Source: Streptomyces sp. R302 (GTDB taxonomy: Bacteria > Actinomycetota > Actinomycetes > Streptomycetales > Streptomycetaceae). From it: 64,000 nt of DNA. Below the pieces are notes generated by a model. That model saw nothing but the letters and a program-made list of their open reading frames with translations. It did no database searches and was not told the DNA's origin. The stretch lies in contig NZ_JABBGE010000003.1 in NCBI RefSeq assembly GCF_012927245.1, forward strand, positions 675,026 through 739,025. Direction: 5' to 3'. This document shows, piece after piece, positions 22,521 to 31,184 of the stretch (position 1 is the first letter of the stretch; each line of letters begins with the position of its first letter). Position numbers and translations under genes: made by a program.

Positions 22521-23842
22521 CCGGCCGCCTGGCGTTCGTCGAGAGCCCCGTCCAGCTCCTGAACGTCCTGGAGTGGGCGCACGCGCGCGGCCGGGGAACC
22601 GTCCCCGCCGCCGCGCCCCCTCCCGTCCCGGCGCCGGATGCCGCTCAGGCACCGGCGCCGGACCCCGGCACTCCGGGCACTCCGGGTACTCCGGGTACTC
22701 CCGGCACTCCGGACACCCCGGGTACTCCCGGCACTCCGGGCACCCCGGGCGCCCCCGGCACCCCGGGCGCCCCCGGCACCCCGGGCGCCCCCGGCACCCC
22801 CGGCACCCCCAGCACTCCGGGTACTCCGGACACCCCCAGCACCTCTGACGGCCTCAGCACCCCCGACGGCCTCAGGATCGTCGTCCTCTCGCCGACCGAC
22901 CCCATGTCGCGCGGCCAGCTGCGCCGGATGGCCCAGCTCGCCCGGGACGAGGGCTTCGAGGTGCACTGGCAGGAGGCGCGGGCCGGCCGCGGCGCGCTGG
23001 TCCGCACCCTGCGGGAGCTGGGCGGGCCGCTGCGCGCCGCCGAGCGCGTGATCGTCGGCGACCCCTTCTCCCGTTACGTCCAGCTGCTGCTGACGCTCTT
23101 CGGGCCCCGGCACGTCACGGTCGTCGACGACGGCACCGCGACCATGGAGTTCGCCGCCCAGCTCGCGGGCGGGGAGCGGCTCGTCCGCTGGCACCGCAAG
23201 GGCGACATGGGGCCGCGCGAGCTGCTGCTCGCCCCGGTCACCTCGCTGGCCCGGCGCCGGCTCGCCCCCGGCCCCGGCAGGACCGTCGAGATCTTCACCT
23301 CGCTGCCCGTGCAGGCGCCGCCCGGCACCGAGGTCACCGAGAACGCCTACGCGTGGACGCGGGAGCGCTTCGGCCCGCCGCCGCTCACCGGCGGCGCCGA
23401 CCTCGTGGGCACCTCGCTCGTCGAGACCGGCGTGATCGACGCGGACCACTATCTGCGGGTCGTCGGGCAGCTCGCCCGCGCCCACGGCGCCACCCGCTAC
23501 TTCGCGCACCGCCGCGAGACCCCGGAGAAGCTGCACCGGATCGCGGTCGAGACCGGGCTCCAGGTGGTCCGCCCGGACCTGCCGCTGGAGCTGATCGCCC
23601 GGCGCGGCCCGATCGGCGCCACCATCGTCAGCTTCCCGTCCACCGTCGTGCACACCCTGCCGCTCGCCCTGGCGGGCACCGGGGTGAAGGTCGCGGTCTG
23701 CGAGATCGCCCCCGAGTGGCTGAAAGCCACCGCCTCGCCGCGGGCACGGGGCTTCCTCGCGGGCGTCGCCGGCACGGCGTCGGGGGCGGACCGGCTCACT
23801 CCGCGGAACGCCTCCGCGGTCGACCGGCTCGAATTCGGGTGA
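22517..23842 (+). CDS. Polysialyltransferase-like protein with collagen-like insert
   Basis: This is a 441-residue protein starting at an ATGA overlap with neuB. Residues 1-25 ([17 protein letters not shown]) form the first strand/helix of a transferase fold. Residues 51-110 are 20 triplets, mainly Gly-Thr-Pro, Gly-Ala-Pro and Asp-Thr-Pro. The fold then resumes ([17 protein letters not shown]). Later elements are [12 protein letters not shown], similar to the D-D-G motif of bacterial polysialyltransferases, and [12 protein letters not shown], where their H-P motif is H-R. It may elongate or prime the nonulosonic polymer. The long insert splits the N-terminal domain and probably loops out. Confidence 0.78.
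   Translation: MTGRLAFVESPVQLLNVLEWAHARGRGTVPAAAPPPVPAPDAAQAPAPDPGTPGTPGTPGTPGTPDTPGTPGTPGTPGAPGTPGAPGTPGAPGTPGTPSTPGTPDTPSTSDGLSTPDGLRIVVLSPTDPMSRGQLRRMAQLARDEGFEVHWQEARAGRGALVRTLRELGGPLRAAERVIVGDPFSRYVQLLLTLFGPRHVTVVDDGTATMEFAAQLAGGERLVRWHRKGDMGPRELLLAPVTSLARRRLAPGPGRTVEIFTSLPVQAPPGTEVTENAYAWTRERFGPPPLTGGADLVGTSLVETGVIDADHYLRVVGQLARAHGATRYFAHRRETPEKLHRIAVETGLQVVRPDLPLELIARRGPIGATIVSFPSTVVHTLPLALAGTGVKVAVCEIAPEWLKATASPRARGFLAGVAGTASGADRLTPRNASAVDRLEFG
22667..22846 (+). repeat. In-frame 9-bp minisatellite (20 units)
   Basis: Twenty tandem 9-base units, consensus GGCACTCCG with C/T and G/C wobble changes, encode Gly-X-Pro triplets. Groups of identical units (for instance GGC-GCC-CCC alternating with GGC-ACC-CCG) point to recent slippage expansion. 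Any change in unit number keeps the frame. Confidence 0.9.
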
Positions 23843-23958
23843 CCATACCCATACGGAGTGTGTCCCATGCACGGTAAACCGAGATTCTTTACCCTAACGG
23901 GCTGAACTTTTCGAGATCGACAGGCAGTTGATCACCGGATGGGCCTACGCTTCAAAGG

Positions 23959-25179
23959 GTGAACCAGTTGAAGTCCCGTGAGCCCGGATCCGTCACCCTG
24001 CCCGGAACGCTGTCTTCCTCCCTGCGCGGCGAACTCGTCGCCTTCCGCAGGGACTTGCACATGCACCCCGAGCTCGGCAACCAGGAGTTCCGTACCACCG
24101 CCGCGCTCAAGGCCCGCCTGGAGGCGGCCGGCCTGGCGCCGCGCGTCCTCCCGGGCGGCACGGGGCTCACCTGTGACATCGGCAGCTGGGACGGCGGGCG
24201 CCCCATGCTCGCCGTCCGCGCCGACCTCGACGCCCTGCCGATCCCGGACGCCAAGACCGTCGCGTACCGCTCCACCGTCCCCAACCGCGCCCACGCCTGC
24301 GGCCACGACGTGCACACCACCACCGTCCTCGGCGCCGGGCTCGTCCTCGCCGAGCTGGCGCGCGAGGGCCGGCTGCCGCGCCCGGTGCGGCTGATCTTCC
24401 AGCCCGCCGAGGAGGTGCTGCCCGGCGGCGCGGCCGACGCGGTCGCGGCCGGCGTCCTCGACGGCGTCGGCCGGATCATCGCCGTCCACTGCGACCCGAA
24501 GGTCGACGTCGGGAAGATCGGCATCCGCACCGGCCCCATCACCTCCGCCTGCGACCGCCTGGAGATCACCCTCGACGGCCCCGGCGGCCACACCGCCCGC
24601 CCGCACCTCACCACCGACCTGGTGACCGCCGCCGCCCGGATCGCCACCGACGTGCCCGCCGTCCTCGCCCGCCGGGTCGACGCCCGCTCCGGACTCTCCG
24701 TCACCTGGGGCCGGATCGAGGCCGGTCACGCGCCCAACGTCATCCCGCAGCACGCCGAGCTCTCCGGCACCGTCCGCTGCCTCGACCTGCCCGCCTGGCA
24801 CGACGCGCCCGACCTGGTGCACGCCGCCGTCGACGAGATCGCCGCCCTGCACCGGGCCAAGTCCACCGTGAACTACGTCCGCGGCGTCCCCCCGGTCGTC
24901 AACGACCCGGTCGTCGTGGAGCTGCTCCGGGACGCCATGACCGCCCGTCGCGGCCTCGACTCGGTCGAGGACACCGAGCAGAGCCTCGGCGGCGAGGACT
25001 TCTCCTGGTACCTGGAGCACGTGCCCGGCGCGATGGCCCGGCTCGGCGTCCGCACCCCCGGCGACCCCCACGTCCGCGACCTGCACGCGGGCGACTTCGA
25101 CGTCGACGAGCGGTGCGTCCAGACCGCCGTGGAGCTCTTCACCGCCGCCGCCCTCATCGACGGCGACGGCACCCGCTGA
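23959..25179 (+). CDS. M20-family amidohydrolase
   Basis: This 406-residue metallopeptidase-type enzyme is of usual length. Zinc-site elements are visible: LHMHPELGNQE, the HACGHDVHTT loop with Cys and His ligands, FQPAEEVLPGGA with the catalytic Glu pair, AVHCDP, and the dimerisation domain GPGGHTARP. A C-terminal GGEDFSWYL carries the last ligands. It belongs to the M20D group (N-acyl or indole-acetyl amino acid hydrolases). The start is GTG 23959, seven bases after TACGCT (leaderless). It is not part of the upstream glycopolymer operon and has its own terminator. Confidence 0.9.
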   Translation: MNQLKSREPGSVTLPGTLSSSLRGELVAFRRDLHMHPELGNQEFRTTAALKARLEAAGLAPRVLPGGTGLTCDIGSWDGGRPMLAVRADLDALPIPDAKTVAYRSTVPNRAHACGHDVHTTTVLGAGLVLAELAREGRLPRPVRLIFQPAEEVLPGGAADAVAAGVLDGVGRIIAVHCDPKVDVGKIGIRTGPITSACDRLEITLDGPGGHTARPHLTTDLVTAAARIATDVPAVLARRVDARSGLSVTWGRIEAGHAPNVIPQHAELSGTVRCLDLPAWHDAPDLVHAAVDEIAALHRAKSTVNYVRGVPPVVNDPVVVELLRDAMTARRGLDSVEDTEQSLGGEDFSWYLEHVPGAMARLGVRTPGDPHVRDLHAGDFDVDERCVQTAVELFTAAALIDGDGTR

Positions 25180-25195
25180 CACCGGTACGCCCCCG

Positions 25196-25228
25196 CGCCG
25201 CCCCCTCCCGCCAGGCGAGGGGGCGGCG
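25196..25228 (+). terminator. Terminator after M20 amidohydrolase
   Basis: A perfect 12-bp stem (25196-25207 with 25217-25228), 9-base loop, lies 17 bases after the stop codon. Confidence 0.8.
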
Positions 25229-25345
25229 TCTTCATCTCGGCTGATGACACGGGGTTGCGCCTTGATCGCGAAGCGTGTACGGGTACTGTGGCCCGTGGGT
25301 TCGCGTCGATACGGTAACGACTCATGAACGGGTCTTTAACTGACA

Positions 25346-25362
25346 TCTACGCGCGTTACGAT
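25346..25362 (+). promoter_or_regulatory. Nucleoside-box (variant) at bmpA promoter
   Basis: TCTACGCGCGTTAC (25346-25359) matches 11 of 14 positions of the palindrome TCTACGCGCGTAGA found at five other nucleoside genes here; only the right arm is degenerate. A TACGAT -10 (25357-25362) overlaps it, so a bound repressor would block transcription of bmpA. Confidence 0.6.
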
Positions 25363-25420
25363 CGCCGCAAAGCCAGCGCCGGAAGAGGCGCTTTCGGTCA
25401 GTCTTGAAGGGACCCTCCTC

Positions 25421-26479
25421 TTGCGCCGGATCACCAGGATCACCACCGTGGGCATCGCCTCCGCGGCGCTCGCGCTTTCCGTCACCGCCTGTGGCAAGTC
25501 CTCTTCCGAGGGCGGCTCCGGTAACTCGACCTCCGACTCGACGGCCAAGGCCGCCATCGCGTACGACATCGGCGGCCGCGGCGACCAGTCCTTCAACGAC
25601 GCCGCCTACGCGGGTCTGAAGAAGGCCGAGGACGACCTCGGCGTCAAGGGCGCCGAGGCCGAGCCGTCCTCCGGTGAGAGCGACGCCGACAAGGTGCAGC
25701 GCCTCACCTCGCTGGCCCGCGCCGGCAACAACCCGGTCATCGGCGTCGGCTTCGCCTACGCCCCGGCCATCAAGAAGGTCGCGGCGCAGTTCCCGAAGAC
25801 GACCTTCGGCATCATCGACGACACCTCGGTGACCGGCGAGAACATCGCCAACCTCGTCTTCAACGAGGAGCAGGGCTCCTACCTGGCCGGCGTCGCCGCC
25901 GCCAAGGCGTCCAAGTCCGGCACGGTCGGCTTCATCGGCGGTGTCGAGGTCCCGCTGATCAAGAAGTTCGAGGCGGGCTACGTCCAGGGCGTCAAGGACA
26001 CCAACCCCAAGGCGAAGGTGCTCACCCAGTACCTGACCCAGCCGCCGAACTTCGACGGCTTCGCCAAGCCCGACCTCGGCAAGGCCGCCGCCCAGGGCCA
26101 GCTCGACAAGGGCGCCGACGTCATCTACGCCGCCGCCGGTCTCGCCGGCTCCGGTGCGATCGAGGCCGCCTCCAAGGCCGGCAAGTGGTCCATCGGCGTC
26201 GACTCCGACCAGTACAACCAGGCCGGTCTCGCCGCGTACAAGGACTCGATCCTGACCTCGGTCACCAAGGACGTCTCCGACTCCGTCTACAACCTGATCA
26301 AGTCGGTCGAGGACGGCAAGCCGCAGACCGGTGAGGTCCGCTACGGCCTCGCCACCGACGGTGTCGGCCTGGCCGACTCGAACCCGAAGTACAAGGAGAT
26401 GACGGACCTCATCGCCGCGGTCAACAAGGCGAAGCAGGACATCATCGACGGCAAGATCACGGTCAAGACCGCCCCGTAA
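25421..26479 (+). CDS. bmpA: BMP-family nucleoside-binding lipoprotein
   Basis: This is a 352-residue lipoprotein. The start is TTG 25421 with GAAGGGA upstream. A signal peptide ends in the lipobox VTAC, so Cys24 or thereabouts would be lipid-modified and anchored outside the membrane. A Ser/Gly-rich linker follows, then the periplasmic-binding fold: AYDIGGRGDQSFNDAAYAGL is the family opening, VIGVGFAYAPAI and GFIGGVEVPLIKKFE are hinge-side segments. It resembles PnrA/BmpA receptors for purine and pyrimidine nucleosides. It should deliver nucleosides to the ABC transporter encoded just downstream from a separate promoter. Confidence 0.93.
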   Translation: MRRITRITTVGIASAALALSVTACGKSSSEGGSGNSTSDSTAKAAIAYDIGGRGDQSFNDAAYAGLKKAEDDLGVKGAEAEPSSGESDADKVQRLTSLARAGNNPVIGVGFAYAPAIKKVAAQFPKTTFGIIDDTSVTGENIANLVFNEEQGSYLAGVAAAKASKSGTVGFIGGVEVPLIKKFEAGYVQGVKDTNPKAKVLTQYLTQPPNFDGFAKPDLGKAAAQGQLDKGADVIYAAAGLAGSGAIEAASKAGKWSIGVDSDQYNQAGLAAYKDSILTSVTKDVSDSVYNLIKSVEDGKPQTGEVRYGLATDGVGLADSNPKYKEMTDLIAAVNKAKQDIIDGKITVKTAP

Positions 26480-26506
26480 GGCGCGCGGCACGACCAGTTG
26501 CCCGCG

Positions 26507-26545
26507 GGCCCGGCCCCGGTGGGACTCCCACCAGGACCGGGCCCC
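26507..26545 (+). terminator. Terminator after bmpA
   Basis: An interrupted GC stem has its core GGTGGG-ACT-CCCACC (26518-26532) and flanking GGCCCGG/CCGGGCC arms. It separates bmpA from the ABC operon, allowing more lipoprotein than transporter to be made. Confidence 0.7.
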
Positions 26546-26582
26546 GGGCCCATTCCCGTACGGGTTTTCACTTTCCGGCAGC

Positions 26583-26599
26583 GCTACGCGTGTAGATGT
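26583..26599 (+). promoter_or_regulatory. Nucleoside-box at ABC transporter operon promoter
   Basis: GCTACGCGTGTAGA (26583-26596) matches 12 of 14 positions of TCTACGCGCGTAGA. A possible -10 TAGATG (26594-26599) overlaps the right arm. It lies about 70-95 bases before the start of the ATPase gene. Confidence 0.65.
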
Positions 26600-26693
26600 C
26601 GCACCGGCACGATAACTTCGCCCCGCCCTGCCCTCCGCTCCCACTCCTTTCGGCCAAGGAGAGTGCGTCATCAACGCGTCCAGCCCCCCTGCC

Positions 26694-28325
26694 GTGGAAC
26701 TCCACGGCATCACCAAGCGCTTCCCCGGCGTCGTCGCCAACAAGGACATCGCGATCACCGTCCGCAAGGGCACGGTCCATGCTCTGATCGGCGAGAACGG
26801 CGCCGGCAAGTCGACCCTCATGAAGATCCTCTACGGCATGCAGAAGCCGGACGAGGGCACCATCGCCATCGACGGGGAGCAGGTCAGCTTCTCCAGCCCC
26901 GGTGACGCCATCGCGCGCGGCATCGGCATGGTGCACCAGCACTTCATGCTCGCCGACAACCTCACCGTCCTGGAGAACGTCGTCCTCGGCGGCGAGAAGC
27001 TGTACGGGATCGGCGCCAAGGCCCGCAGGAAGATCCAGGAGATCTCCGACGCGTACGGCCTCGGTGTCCGCCCCGACGCCCTCGTCGAGGACCTCGGTGT
27101 CGCCGACCGGCAGCGCGTCGAGATCCTCAAGGTGCTCTACCGCGGTGCCAAGATCCTCATCCTCGACGAGCCGACCGCCGTGCTCGTCCCGCAGGAGGTC
27201 GACGCGCTCTTCGACAACCTGCGCGAGCTCAAGGCCGAGGGCCTCACCGTCATCTTCATCTCGCACAAGCTGGGCGAGGTCCTGAAGGTCGCCGACGACA
27301 TCACCGTCATCCGGCGCGGCACCACCGTCGGCACCGCCGACCCCAGGACCGCCACCACCAAGCAGCTCGCCGAGCTGATGGTCGGCAGCGAGCTGCCCTC
27401 CCCGGAGACCCGCGAGTCGACCGTCACCGACGTCGCCATGCTCCAGGTGAAGAACCTGACCCTGCTGGAGTCCGGCGGCACCGGCGCCCCGCTGACCACC
27501 GCCGCCCCCGCCGACCCGGCCGCCGCCGTGACGGTGCACGAGGAGGTCGCGGTCGGCCGCAAGCTCCTCGACGACATCTCGCTCACCATCCACAAGGGCG
27601 AGATCCTCGGCATCGCGGGCGTGGAGGGCAACGGCCAGACGGAGCTGATCGAGGCCCTGATGGGCCTGCGCTCGCCCGACGCCGGCGCCATCAGCCTGGA
27701 CGGCGCGGACATCTCGGCGCTCCCGGTGCGCAAGCGCCGCGAGGGCGGCATCGGCTACATCCCCGAGGACCGCCACCGCCACGGCCTGCTCCTGGAGGCC
27801 CCGCTCTGGGAGAACCGGATCCTCGGCCACGTCACCGAGGCGCCCAACTCCAAGCGCGGCATCCTCGACCCGAAGGCCGCCCGCCAGGACACCGAGCGGA
27901 TCGTCCGCGAGTACGACGTCCGCACCCCGGGCATCGACGTGACCGCGGCCTCCCTCTCCGGCGGCAACCAGCAGAAGCTGATCGTCGGCCGCGAGATGAG
28001 CCACAACCCCAAGTTCCTGATCGCCGCCCACCCCACCCGCGGTGTGGACGTCGGCGCGCAGGCGCAGATCTGGGACGCGATCCGGGAAGCCCGCCGCGAG
28101 GGCCTGGCCGTCCTGCTGATCTCCGCCGACCTCGACGAGCTGATCGGCCTCTCCGACACCCTCCGGGTCATGTACCGCGGCAAGCTCGTCGCGGACGCGG
28201 ACCCCGCCACCATCACCCCCGAGCAGCTGGGCTCCGCCATGACCGGCGCGGCCAGCGGCCACCTCGAAGGCGGCGAAGAGCAGCCCGAGCAGTCCGAGCA
28301 GTCCGAAGACGGTGACGCCCGATGA
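26694..28325 (+). CDS. Nucleoside ABC transporter, double-ATPase subunit
   Basis: This is a 543-residue protein with two ABC domains, like RbsA/NupA. Domain 1 (about 1-240) has Walker A GENGAGKST, a signature region reading LGVADRQRVEI instead of LSGGQ, and Walker B ILILDEPTAVL. Domain 2 (about 255-520) has a degenerate P-loop GVEGNGQTE, the signature SLSGGNQQK, and AAHPTRGVDVG where Walker B Glu would be. So each site pairs one good and one poor half, usual in this family. The Glu/Ser-rich tail is unstructured. The start is uncertain: GTG 26694 has no ribosome site, while AAGGAGAG sits six bases before an ATC at 26670. Confidence 0.92.
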   Translation: MELHGITKRFPGVVANKDIAITVRKGTVHALIGENGAGKSTLMKILYGMQKPDEGTIAIDGEQVSFSSPGDAIARGIGMVHQHFMLADNLTVLENVVLGGEKLYGIGAKARRKIQEISDAYGLGVRPDALVEDLGVADRQRVEILKVLYRGAKILILDEPTAVLVPQEVDALFDNLRELKAEGLTVIFISHKLGEVLKVADDITVIRRGTTVGTADPRTATTKQLAELMVGSELPSPETRESTVTDVAMLQVKNLTLLESGGTGAPLTTAAPADPAAAVTVHEEVAVGRKLLDDISLTIHKGEILGIAGVEGNGQTELIEALMGLRSPDAGAISLDGADISALPVRKRREGGIGYIPEDRHRHGLLLEAPLWENRILGHVTEAPNSKRGILDPKAARQDTERIVREYDVRTPGIDVTAASLSGGNQQKLIVGREMSHNPKFLIAAHPTRGVDVGAQAQIWDAIREARREGLAVLLISADLDELIGLSDTLRVMYRGKLVADADPATITPEQLGSAMTGAASGHLEGGEEQPEQSEQSEDGDAR

Positions 28326-29440
28326 TGAAGATCGACAAGGACAAGCTGATCATCGGGGCCGCCGGCCCGGTGCTCGCGCTCGTCACCTCGTTCGTGCTCA
28401 CCATGCTGGTGCTGCTCGCGACGGGTCTCGACCCGATCGAGCCGATCCGGCTGATGATCGACAACACCGGCTACTCGGACATCCAGGTCCTGATCGTCAA
28501 CCAGACGGGGATCTACTACCTGGCAGCCCTGGCCGTCGCCATCGGCTTCCGGATGAACCTCTTCAACATCGGCGTCGACGGCCAGTACCGCCTCGCCGCG
28601 ATGGTCTCGGCCGTGGTCGGCGCCGCGGTCGAGCTGCCCGGCCCGCTGCACATCCTGCTGATCGTGGTCGTCGCGATCCTCACCGGTGCCTTCTGGGCCG
28701 GCATCGCCGGCATCCTGAAGACCACCCGCGGCGTCTCCGAGGTCGTCTCGACGATCATGCTGAACGCCATCGCGACCTCCCTGATCGCCTGGCTGATCCT
28801 GCCGGCCAACTTCGGCGTCCAGCCGGAGGGCTCCAACGACCTCACCACCGGTGAGATCGCCGAGTCCGGCTGGTTCCCCGGCATCGACATGGGCCAGGGC
28901 AACGGCGAGATCTACGGCTTCACCTTCGTCGCCCTCGCCCTCGGCGTCGTGTACTGGTTCGTCCTCAACCGCACCCGCTTCGGCTTCGACCTGCGCGCCA
29001 CCGGCGAGAGCGAGTCGGCGGCCCAGGCCAGCGGCGTCGACGCCAAGCGGATGATCCTCACCTCGATGCTCATCTCCGGTGGTCTCGCCGGCCTCTCCGG
29101 CATGCCGACGCTGCTCGGCGACACCCACACGTACAGCCTCTCCTTCCCGGTCGGCGTCGGCTTCACCGCGATCACGATCGCGCTCCTCGGCCGCAACAAC
29201 CCGGTCGGCATCCTCTTCGCGGCCCTGCTCTTCGCGTTCCTCGACAAGGCGTCCTCGAACCTCGACGTCTACGGCTACCCGAAGGAGATCACGCAGATCA
29301 TGCAGGGCATCATCGTGATCGCCGTGGTCGTCTCCTACGAACTCGTCCGCCGTTACGGCACCCGCCGCCAGCAGCAGAAGGTCGGCGAGGAGCTCGCCGC
29401 CGGTGGTGCCCTCAAGACCGACAAGGAGGTCTCGGCATGA
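28322..29440 (+). CDS. Nucleoside ABC transporter permease 1
   Basis: This is a 372-residue integral membrane protein of the BPD-type permease 2 (RbsC/NupB-like) family with about ten predicted spans. Conserved segments are ALAVAIGFRMNLFNIGVDGQ, GVSEVVSTIMLNAIA and the coupling loop GFDLRATGESESAAQASGVDA, which docks on the ATPase. The ATG (28322) overlaps the ATPase stop. With permease 2 it forms the transmembrane channel for nucleosides delivered by the BmpA lipoprotein. Confidence 0.93.
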   Translation: MMKIDKDKLIIGAAGPVLALVTSFVLTMLVLLATGLDPIEPIRLMIDNTGYSDIQVLIVNQTGIYYLAALAVAIGFRMNLFNIGVDGQYRLAAMVSAVVGAAVELPGPLHILLIVVVAILTGAFWAGIAGILKTTRGVSEVVSTIMLNAIATSLIAWLILPANFGVQPEGSNDLTTGEIAESGWFPGIDMGQGNGEIYGFTFVALALGVVYWFVLNRTRFGFDLRATGESESAAQASGVDAKRMILTSMLISGGLAGLSGMPTLLGDTHTYSLSFPVGVGFTAITIALLGRNNPVGILFAALLFAFLDKASSNLDVYGYPKEITQIMQGIIVIAVVVSYELVRRYGTRRQQQKVGEELAAGGALKTDKEVSA

Positions 29441-30699
29441 GCACCGCCACCGCCGCCAAGCCGAGCGCCGCACCGAAGAAGACCGGGCGCCGCAAGCTCA
29501 CCTGGCCGTGGATCCTGCTGATCGTCGCGGCCGGCCTTGTCCTCTTCTCCCTCGTCCGCGTCGTCTCCGGCGCGAACGACCTGACCTCCGTCGGCCAGGT
29601 CTCCGGTGCGCTCCGGCTCGCCGTCCCGATCGGCATGGCAGGCCTCGGCGGCCTGTGGGCCGAGCGCGCGGGCGTGGTCAACATCGGCCTCGAAGGCATG
29701 ATGATCCTCGGCACCTGGTTCGGTGCCTGGGCCGGCTACCAGTGGGGCCCCTGGGCGGGCGTCCTGCTCGGTCTGCTCGGCGGCGCGCTCGGCGGTCTGC
29801 TGCACGCGATCATCACGGTCACGTTCAACGTGAACCACATCGTCTCCGGTGTGGCGATCAACATCCTCGCGGCCGGCTTCACGATGTACCTGTCGAACTT
29901 CACGTTCGGCGAGGCCGAGGGCGGCTCCTCCAAGCAGTCCCCGCGCATCGACCCGATCACGGACATCACCATCCCGGGGCTGTCCGACTGGCTGGCCGAC
30001 CTCCAGCAGAAGCACTGGTTCCTGATCTCCGACCTGGCCGGCATCCTCGGCGGCCTGGTCACCGAGCTGTCGCTGCTGACCATCGTCGCGATCCTGCTGA
30101 TCCCGGCCACCTGGTGGGTGCTGTGGCGCACGGCCTTCGGCCTGCGGCTCCGCTCCTGCGGCGAGAACCCGGTCGCCGCCGAGTCCCTCGGCGTCAACGT
30201 CTACAAGTACAAGTACATCGCGGTCGTCATCTCCGGCGCCCTCGCCGGTCTCGGCGGCGCGTTCCTGGCGATCGTCTCCACCGGCATCTACCAGGAGGGC
30301 CAGACCGGCGGCCGCGGTTACATCGGTCTCGCCGCGATGATCTTCGGCAACTGGATGCCCGGCGGCATGGCGCTCGGCGCGGGCCTCTTCGGCTTCACCG
30401 ACAGCCTCAAGATCCGCGGTGGCGCCGAGAACGTCCACGCGCTGCTGCTGCTCGTCGCGATCCTCCTCGTGCTCGCCGCCGCCTGGCAGCTGTACAAGAA
30501 GCGGTACGTGCCCGCCGTGGTCTCCGCCGTCTTCGCGGTCGGCTTCTTCCTCTGGTACGCGTTCACCGACGAGGTCCCGAGCCAGTTCGTCGACGCCGCC
30601 CCGTACGTCACCACCCTGCTCGTGCTCGCCCTGTCGGCACAGCGGCTGAGGATGCCGAAGGCGGACGGCCTGCCGTACCGGAAGGGCCAGGGCAAGTGA
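29437..30699 (+). CDS. Nucleoside ABC transporter permease 2
   Basis: This is a 420-residue membrane protein of the same permease family. An Ala/Lys-rich cytosolic leader of 25 residues precedes the first span. Key segments are GLWAERAGVVNIGLEGMMIL, NHIVSGVAINILAAG and the coupling loop GLRLRSCGENPVAAESLGVN. About ten spans are predicted, plus two extra C-terminal spans (VPAVVSAVFAVGFFLWYAF). The ATG overlaps the permease 1 stop (ATGA), and its own stop overlaps the cytidine deaminase GTG. Confidence 0.93.
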   Translation: MSTATAAKPSAAPKKTGRRKLTWPWILLIVAAGLVLFSLVRVVSGANDLTSVGQVSGALRLAVPIGMAGLGGLWAERAGVVNIGLEGMMILGTWFGAWAGYQWGPWAGVLLGLLGGALGGLLHAIITVTFNVNHIVSGVAINILAAGFTMYLSNFTFGEAEGGSSKQSPRIDPITDITIPGLSDWLADLQQKHWFLISDLAGILGGLVTELSLLTIVAILLIPATWWVLWRTAFGLRLRSCGENPVAAESLGVNVYKYKYIAVVISGALAGLGGAFLAIVSTGIYQEGQTGGRGYIGLAAMIFGNWMPGGMALGAGLFGFTDSLKIRGGAENVHALLLLVAILLVLAAAWQLYKKRYVPAVVSAVFAVGFFLWYAFTDEVPSQFVDAAPYVTTLLVLALSAQRLRMPKADGLPYRKGQGK

Positions 30700-31100
30700 C
30701 GACGCCCGCCGGCGAGCCCGACTGGGAGGCCCTGCGGGTGGAGGCCCGGGCCGCGATGGCCCGCGCCTACGCCCCGTACTCGGGCTTCCCGGTCGGCGCG
30801 GCCGCCCGCGTCGACGACGGCCGGACGGTCTCCGGCTGCAACGTCGAGAACGCCTCCTTCGGGCTCGGCCTCTGCGCCGAGTGCGGCCTGGTCTCGCAGC
30901 TCCAGGCCACCGGCGGCGGCCGGCTCACCCACTTCGTCTGCGTGGACGGCCGGGGCGAGTCGCTCGTCCCCTGCGGCCGGTGCCGGCAGCTCCTGTACGA
31001 GTTCGGCGGTCCCGAGCTCGTCCTGGAGACGCCCGCCGGGTTCCTCACCCTGGCGGAGATGCTGCCGCAGGCGTTCGGCCCCGGCCACCTCGCCAAGTAG
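30696..31100 (+). CDS. cdd: Cytidine deaminase
   Basis: This is a 134-residue, homotetramer-type enzyme of usual length. The zinc site is seen as CAEC (catalytic Glu next to the first Cys) and PCGRCRQ (remaining two Cys). The substrate loop SGCNVENASFGLGLCAE and AYAPYSGFPVGAA are typical. It converts cytidine and deoxycytidine to uridine and deoxyuridine, directly after import, because it is the last gene of the transporter operon (GTG overlapping the permease stop). Regulation is through the upstream nucleoside-box at 26583. Confidence 0.95.
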   Translation: MTTPAGEPDWEALRVEARAAMARAYAPYSGFPVGAAARVDDGRTVSGCNVENASFGLGLCAECGLVSQLQATGGGRLTHFVCVDGRGESLVPCGRCRQLLYEFGGPELVLETPAGFLTLAEMLPQAFGPGHLAK

Positions 31101-31106
31101 CACACC

Positions 31107-31142
31107 GGAGCGGCCCTTCCGGCACGATGGAAGGGCCGCTCC
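31107..31142 (+). terminator. Terminator after cdd
   Basis: A perfect 14-bp stem (31107-31120 with 31129-31142), 8-base loop, lies six bases after the stop codon. It separates the transporter operon from deoA. Confidence 0.9.
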
Positions 31143-31155
31143 TTCCGTACCCCCC

Positions 31156-31169
31156 TCTATGCGCGTAGA
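31156..31169 (+). promoter_or_regulatory. Nucleoside-box upstream of deoA
   Basis: TCTATGCGCGTAGA matches 13 of 14 positions of the shared palindrome and ends 15 bases before the deoA ATG. That places it over or just after the transcription start. Confidence 0.7.
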
Positions 31170-31184
31170 AAGAGGCACCACGAC

